From assembly GCA_002406115.1 (NCBI GenBank), contig DHNC01000012.1, positions 1 to 16,029 on the forward strand: 16,029 bases of DNA, read 5' to 3'. The position numbers and the translations under genes are program-made. Each line of letters opens with the position of its first letter. Within the stretch, counting starts at the first letter, position 1. Origin of the DNA: Christensenella sp. UBA4626. Its GTDB lineage: Bacteria > Bacillota > Clostridia > Christensenellales > UBA1242. The notes beneath the pieces were generated by a model. That model did no database searches and was not told where the DNA came from. It saw only the letters and a program-made list of their open reading frames with translations. Positions 12,973-16,029 of the stretch are shown one piece after another.

Positions 12973-13527
12973 TTAAGCGATATTTAATAATTCTATAAAC
13001 TCTTCTTCATCTATTATTTTATAATACAGTTCCGATAATGCCGTTTGAAGAAATTTTAGTTTAATGTTCAGATTTTTGTGGCTGGTTATAGTGTATTCTT
13101 CAAAATAATTTTCGTCACAATAGTTATATAATGAGCAATTCAAAACACCGTCTTTTTCATAACTAATTTGTCCGCCAAAAGTTGATTCGCAAAATCTAAC
13201 CCAATTGTTTTTACTCTCAAATTTCCAGTCCTTAAGAAATTCTTCATTTATATAATTTTTCATATACTTTAAAGGATGAAAATATTTTTCATATTTTTGT
13301 TTGTCTAATTTAATTGATATTGTCAAAATTTTATTTTTCTTAATTGGTAAATGTTTATCAGTTAAAAATTTAATCTTTTTTATTATGGCAATGTTGTTAT
13401 ATGCATAATTACAAATAGGTGCTTCAACAATATCGCCAATAGAAAAACTATCATCACATTTGTAAATCCAGAGTTTTGATGAAAAACTATCTTTATATTG
13501 TACGAAAGCATATTTTTCTTTTTTCAT
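12973..13527 (-). CDS. Unidentified 184-aa protein with a possible small N-terminal beta-barrel
   Basis: Not recognised as a whole. The N-terminal 60 residues (YAFVQYKDSFSSKLWIYKCD, then GDIVEAPI, then IAIIKKIKFL and a K-x2-P-x2-KNKIL ending) recall a small all-beta domain found at the start of various uncharacterised Firmicutes proteins and faintly the N-terminal domain of PriA: a strand, 'Y.cdd...GD.V..P', then a strand pair. The rest (about 75-184) is rich in aromatic and charged residues, with KNNWVRFCESTFGGQIS at 105-121, and no known motif. The composition is strongly AT-biased. The gene seems monocistronic: a TATAAT box ends 6 nt before the ATG with no Shine-Dalgarno site, and a terminator follows. 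It lies next to ssrA. Confidence 0.65.
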   Translation of the reverse strand: MKKEKYAFVQYKDSFSSKLWIYKCDDSFSIGDIVEAPICNYAYNNIAIIKKIKFLTDKHLPIKKNKILTISIKLDKQKYEKYFHPLKYMKNYINEEFLKDWKFESKNNWVRFCESTFGGQISYEKDGVLNCSLYNYCDENYFEEYTITSHKNLNIKLKFLQTALSELYYKIIDEEEFIELLNIA

Positions 13528-13533
13528 AGAAAT

Positions 13534-13542
13534 ATTATAACA
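13534..13542 (-). promoter_or_regulatory. Extended -10 promoter of the 184-aa gene, predicted leaderless
   Basis: On the minus strand TGT-TATAAT (consensus extended -10) ends 6 nt before the ATG at 13527. The -35 is poor (TTCATT at 17-nt spacing), as extended -10 promoters allow. There is no Shine-Dalgarno site. Confidence 0.55.
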
Positions 13543-13632
13543 AATTTAATAAATCAAATGAAGATATTTATAATTGTAGTTGAAAAAATCGTTGAGAGGA
13601 TTGACCTAAAAAATTTAAAAGTTTAAAAAAAA

Positions 13633-13989
13633 TGGTGGAGATGATGGGAGTTGCACCCATGTCCTGCCAAGCACTGAAATCATACACTACACGCTTAGTT
13701 GATGAGTATTATTCAAAACTTGTTCCTTTCACCAACACAAACAAATTTTTAGCCTAAAAGTTCGGTTGCGTGCCTTAGGCAAAACACGCAATCGTTCACC
13801 GATAATCGACGCCAGATTTTGACATATCGGTACTGCCAAACTGACGGCTAGGCGCAACTAGGCAGCCATAGCAAGTTTATTGTTGTTTTGATTTATTTTA
13901 TCTTGTTCAAAAACAAGGACGTATTTAACGAGCCGACACTCGACGTGCGTATCAAATCAGGGCATAACAGTCGAAACTATTTCATCCCC
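13633..13989 (-). ncRNA. ssrA: Transfer-messenger RNA (tmRNA)
   Basis: tmRNA rescues stalled ribosomes with SmpB and tags the unfinished protein for degradation. On the minus strand the 357-nt RNA starts GGGGATGAAATAGTTTCGAC and ends CCCATCATCTCCACCA. The acceptor stem GGGGATG pairs with CATCTCC (one G-U), the TTTCGAC element is standard, and the T-arm loop (GTGCAAC) is tRNA-like. CCA is encoded. The tag frame ends NNNKLAMAA followed by TAG at 13860-13858. LAMAA is a variant of the usual LALAA/YALAA degron. The resume codon is uncertain: a frame open from 13917 would give 19 codons, while a start near CAA at 13890 gives about 10, closer to the norm. A hairpin CTTGTT-TTTG-AACAAG occupies 13902-13917. 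A T8 run follows the 3' end. Confidence 0.95.
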
Positions 13990-13997
13990 ATAAAATT

Positions 13998-14025
13998 ATT
14001 ATATCACAAAATTGTTAAAATTCAA
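13998..14025 (-). promoter_or_regulatory. ssrA promoter
   Basis: On the minus strand TTGAAT is 16 nt from a perfect TATAAT with an extended -10 (TGA-TATAAT). The -10 ends 8 nt before the first G of tmRNA, as expected for a stable-RNA promoter. Confidence 0.75.
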
Positions 14026-14097
14026 TACAATATTTTTAAAAACAAAACATTTTGTTGTGTCCAGAAAATGAAATTTAAACAAATTTGGCGAAAGGTT

Positions 14098-14125
14098 TTG
14101 ATTTTTTTCATTGCTTTGTTAAAAT
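14098..14125 (+). promoter_or_regulatory. pyk promoter
   Basis: TTGATT and TAAAAT are 16 nt apart with an extended -10 TG (TGT-TAAAAT). The predicted start near 14132 leaves a short leader with the AAAAGGA site. Confidence 0.55.
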
Positions 14126-14144
14126 AAAATTAAAAGGACGATTT

Positions 14145-15158
14145 ATGAAAAACGTAAAAACACAAATTGTTGCCACAATAGGGCCTAGTTGCATGGAATA
14201 TTCTACACTCAAAAAGATGTCAAAGGCGGGGATGAATGTTGCGAGGATAAATCTTTCGCACGCAAAAAGACCGGACATGGAACTGATTGTTGCAAACACA
14301 CGCAGACTGCAAGCCGAGGGACAAAGTATCACGTTGATGTTGGATACAAGAGGCCCTGAAATTAGGATAAAATCCTTTAAGGACGGGAAAGTGGAAATCA
14401 AAAAAGGTCAGCGGTTTGCTTTCCTTGCGAAGGATTGTTTGGGGGATGAAAATAAGGTTTCTATCAACCATCCAAGTTTGATAAAAAACATTGAAATTGG
14501 CGATAAAGTTTTGGCAAACGACGGTTTGTTGGAGTTTAAAGTTGTGGAAAAATCCGCTAAAGAGATTGTTGCTGTTGCAAAAAATGGTGGGGTTTTAAGC
14601 AATAACAAAAGTTTGTTTATCCCGAACCTAAAATTGAACATCAAATATGTCAACGACAAGGATAAAGATGACATTTTGTGGGCGATAAAAAACAATTTCG
14701 ATATGGTGGCAATCAGTTTTGTGAACACTGCTGAGGACGTGAAAGCGGTGAGGAAAATCTTAAAAGATAACCACAGCGATATGAAAATAATTTCTAAAAT
14801 TGAATCCGCTTTGGGTGTTAAAAACCTCAACGAAATTATTGATGCAAGCGACGGAATTATGGTGGCTCGTGGTGATTTGGGCGTTGAATTGCCTATGGAA
14901 AAATTGCCGCACATTCAAAAGGATATGATTGCAAAAACGGTCAGGAGAGGCAAGTTTGTGATTGTCGCAACCGAGATGTTGGAAAGCATGATAAACAACA
15001 AGCGTCCAACTCGTGCTGAGGTGAGTGATGTTGCAAATGCTTTGTACGACGGCGCAAATGCGGTCATGTTGTCTGGCGAAACTGCTTCGGGCAAATATCC
15101 AGTTGAGGCAGTTGCAATGATGGAAAGGATTATAAAAGAAACGGAAAAGTTTGTTTAA
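14145..15158 (+). CDS. pyk: Pyruvate kinase lacking the C-terminal regulatory domain
   Basis: Transfers phosphate from phosphoenolpyruvate to ADP in the last step of glycolysis. AAAAGGA six nt before the ATG at 14145 sets the start; an earlier in-frame ATG at 14085 lies upstream of the promoter. The 337-aa product holds the complete catalytic barrel and the B domain: ATIGPS (10-15), RINLSHA (34-40), LDTRGPEIR (66-74), B-domain about 75-160, DMVAISFV (186-193), KIES with K218/E220, IMVARGDLGVELP (238-250, D244), ATEMLESM (275-282), RPTRAEVSDVANA (287-299) and MLSGETASGKYPVEAV (308-323). It stops about 15 residues later, where bacterial enzymes (about 470-590 aa) continue with a C-terminal domain of roughly 130 aa that binds allosteric effectors. 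The following 105 bp encode no remnant, so this looks like a natural short form, not a frameshift. Confidence 0.95.
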   Translation: MKNVKTQIVATIGPSCMEYSTLKKMSKAGMNVARINLSHAKRPDMELIVANTRRLQAEGQSITLMLDTRGPEIRIKSFKDGKVEIKKGQRFAFLAKDCLGDENKVSINHPSLIKNIEIGDKVLANDGLLEFKVVEKSAKEIVAVAKNGGVLSNNKSLFIPNLKLNIKYVNDKDKDDILWAIKNNFDMVAISFVNTAEDVKAVRKILKDNHSDMKIISKIESALGVKNLNEIIDASDGIMVARGDLGVELPMEKLPHIQKDMIAKTVRRGKFVIVATEMLESMINNKRPTRAEVSDVANALYDGANAVMLSGETASGKYPVEAVAMMERIIKETEKFV

Positions 15159-15229
15159 CTATTTTAAATTTTGAATTATTTTAATCCAAACATAAATATA
15201 TTGAGCAACCGAAAAATTGCAACTTTATA

Positions 15230-15258
15230 TTCAAATATTTCCACTTTGAACATATATT
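15230..15258 (+). promoter_or_regulatory. Possible leaderless promoter of the VTT-domain gene
   Basis: TTCAAA and TATATT are 17 nt apart, and the -10 ends 5 nt before the ATG at 15264. No Shine-Dalgarno site is present. No clear pyk terminator is seen between 15159 and 15229, so read-through from pyk is also possible. Confidence 0.4.
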
Positions 15259-15263
15259 AAAGT

Positions 15264-16022
15264 ATGGACAAGGCAAAGGTTGAAAAAACAGAAAACACGC
15301 ACACAAAGGGCAAAACAATCCTTCGTGGGCTTGTTTTTTTGATTTGCCTGATTTTGCTTGTCGGCATTGTGATTGGCGTGCTTAAATGGACGGGTGTTTG
15401 GGAAGAGGTTAACACGGTTGCAAAACTAAGGCGAATTGTGGAAAAAGGCGGGGCGTTCAGTTCCATTGTTTTTATGCTGCTACAATTTTTGCAAACCACA
15501 GTGCTGCAAATCCCTGCCATATTGGTCACCATGACAGGTGTGCTGATTTTTTCAAAATGGAAAGCATTTTTGCTTTCGTTTGTGGCAATCATGCTTGGGA
15601 GCCTTTTTAACTTTTGGCTGGGCAGAAAAGCGGGCAGAAAATTTTTGCATTGGATTGCTGGGCAAGAGACAACGGAAAAGTGGCTAAAGATTATGAGCGA
15701 GGGGAAATATGTATTCTTCCTTATGATGTTGTTTCCGATGTTTCCTGACGACATTTTGTGCGTGGTGGCGGGACTGACAAATATGAGTTTTTCATTCTTT
15801 TTTTGGAGCAACATTATTTGCCGTGCGATAGGCATTGGCTGCACAGTTTTGTTTGGCAGTGGCAGCATAATCCCATTTGCGGGTTGGGGATTGCTCATCT
15901 GGTTGTTGATTGCAATTGCACTTGCATTGATGTTCTATTTCAGTGTTAAATATCAAAATAAGATTGATGACTGGCTAAACAAAATTTCAAATAAATTAAA
16001 AAGAAAACAAAAAAATAAATAA
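15264..16022 (+). CDS. TVP38/TMEM64 (VTT/DedA-superfamily) membrane protein
   Basis: A 252-aa polytopic membrane protein of the VTT (formerly SNARE-associated/DedA) superfamily. Members are implicated in lipid movement and membrane homeostasis; the substrate here cannot be read from sequence. Features in order: a charged cytoplasmic N-terminus (1-17), helix 20-41, a re-entrant segment with LQIPAILVTMTGVLIF (81-96), a helix ending in FNFWLGRKAGRKF (115-127, the conserved G-R-x-x-G signature), then LFPMFPDDILCVVAGLTNM (156-174), the second re-entrant/proline motif typical of the TVP38 branch, and two further helices (about 180-199 and 205-228). A basic tail KLKRKQKNK ends the protein. It lies 105 bp after pyk on the same strand. 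No functional tie to glycolysis is evident. Confidence 0.9.
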   Translation: MDKAKVEKTENTHTKGKTILRGLVFLICLILLVGIVIGVLKWTGVWEEVNTVAKLRRIVEKGGAFSSIVFMLLQFLQTTVLQIPAILVTMTGVLIFSKWKAFLLSFVAIMLGSLFNFWLGRKAGRKFLHWIAGQETTEKWLKIMSEGKYVFFLMMLFPMFPDDILCVVAGLTNMSFSFFFWSNIICRAIGIGCTVLFGSGSIIPFAGWGLLIWLLIAIALALMFYFSVKYQNKIDDWLNKISNKLKRKQKNK

Positions 16023-16029
16023 ATATTTT

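Noticed and set aside
13888..14127. 79-aa plus-strand ORF over the ssrA 5' end and promoter
   Set aside because: It is antisense to tmRNA, AT-rich, and lacks a ribosome site and motifs.
14408..14914. 168-aa minus-strand ORF inside pyk
   Set aside because: Antisense shadow of an unmistakable pyruvate kinase reading frame.
15257..15898. 213-aa minus-strand ORF inside the VTT gene
   Set aside because: It is antisense to a clear VTT-domain protein; low-complexity Ser/Thr/Pro composition, no ribosome site and no motif.

Overview
This is a low-GC (clearly AT-rich) bacterial chromosome segment. The core gene content (pgk, gpmI, secG, rnr, smpB, ssrA, pyk), Shine-Dalgarno sites of the GGAGG type, sigma-A-like promoters and T-tailed intrinsic terminators point to a Firmicutes/Bacillota lineage, most likely an uncultivated gut Clostridia- or RF39-like organism. 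No 16S rRNA or other lineage marker is present, so the placement is an inference.

Layout. Positions 1-1284: a 63-aa membrane peptide on the minus strand, divergent from an ArsR-type regulator, then an unidentified 177-aa protein. 1543-4371: two lower-glycolysis genes, pgk and gpmI, with no tpi or eno between them. 4507-5154: a small two-helix membrane protein and secG, each with its own promoter. 5189-5717: a gene-free stretch of nested palindromic repeats, including a MITE-like element with 30-bp terminal inverted repeats. 5727-9730: rnr, a lipoprotein with a predicted beta-helix, and smpB. 9842-13527: a minus-strand accessory block holding a PIN-domain two-gene module, a DUF1848 Fe-S protein downstream of a cysteine-rich methyltransferase-like protein, and an orphan protein. 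13633-13989: tmRNA (ssrA) on the minus strand. 14145-16022: a pyruvate kinase lacking its C-terminal regulatory domain, and a VTT-domain (TVP38/TMEM64) membrane protein.

How it fits together. SecG, RNase R, SmpB and tmRNA form the familiar Firmicutes secretion/ribosome-rescue neighbourhood: SmpB and tmRNA free stalled ribosomes and RNase R degrades the defective message. Here smpB and ssrA point towards each other and are separated by about 3.9 kb of accessory genes, which marks the gap as an insertion hotspot. Pgk, GpmI and Pyk cover three of the last four steps of glycolysis.

The signals most worth a second look are these: several genes (rnr, smpB, the VTT gene and two orphans) have a -10 box 5-7 nt before the start codon and no Shine-Dalgarno site, which suggests leaderless mRNAs; two minus-strand terminators are identical over 30 nt; the intergenic hairpin family; the PIN and DUF1848/methyltransferase-like modules; and the truncated pyruvate kinase. 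I found no CRISPR array, tRNA, rRNA, transposase or integrase.
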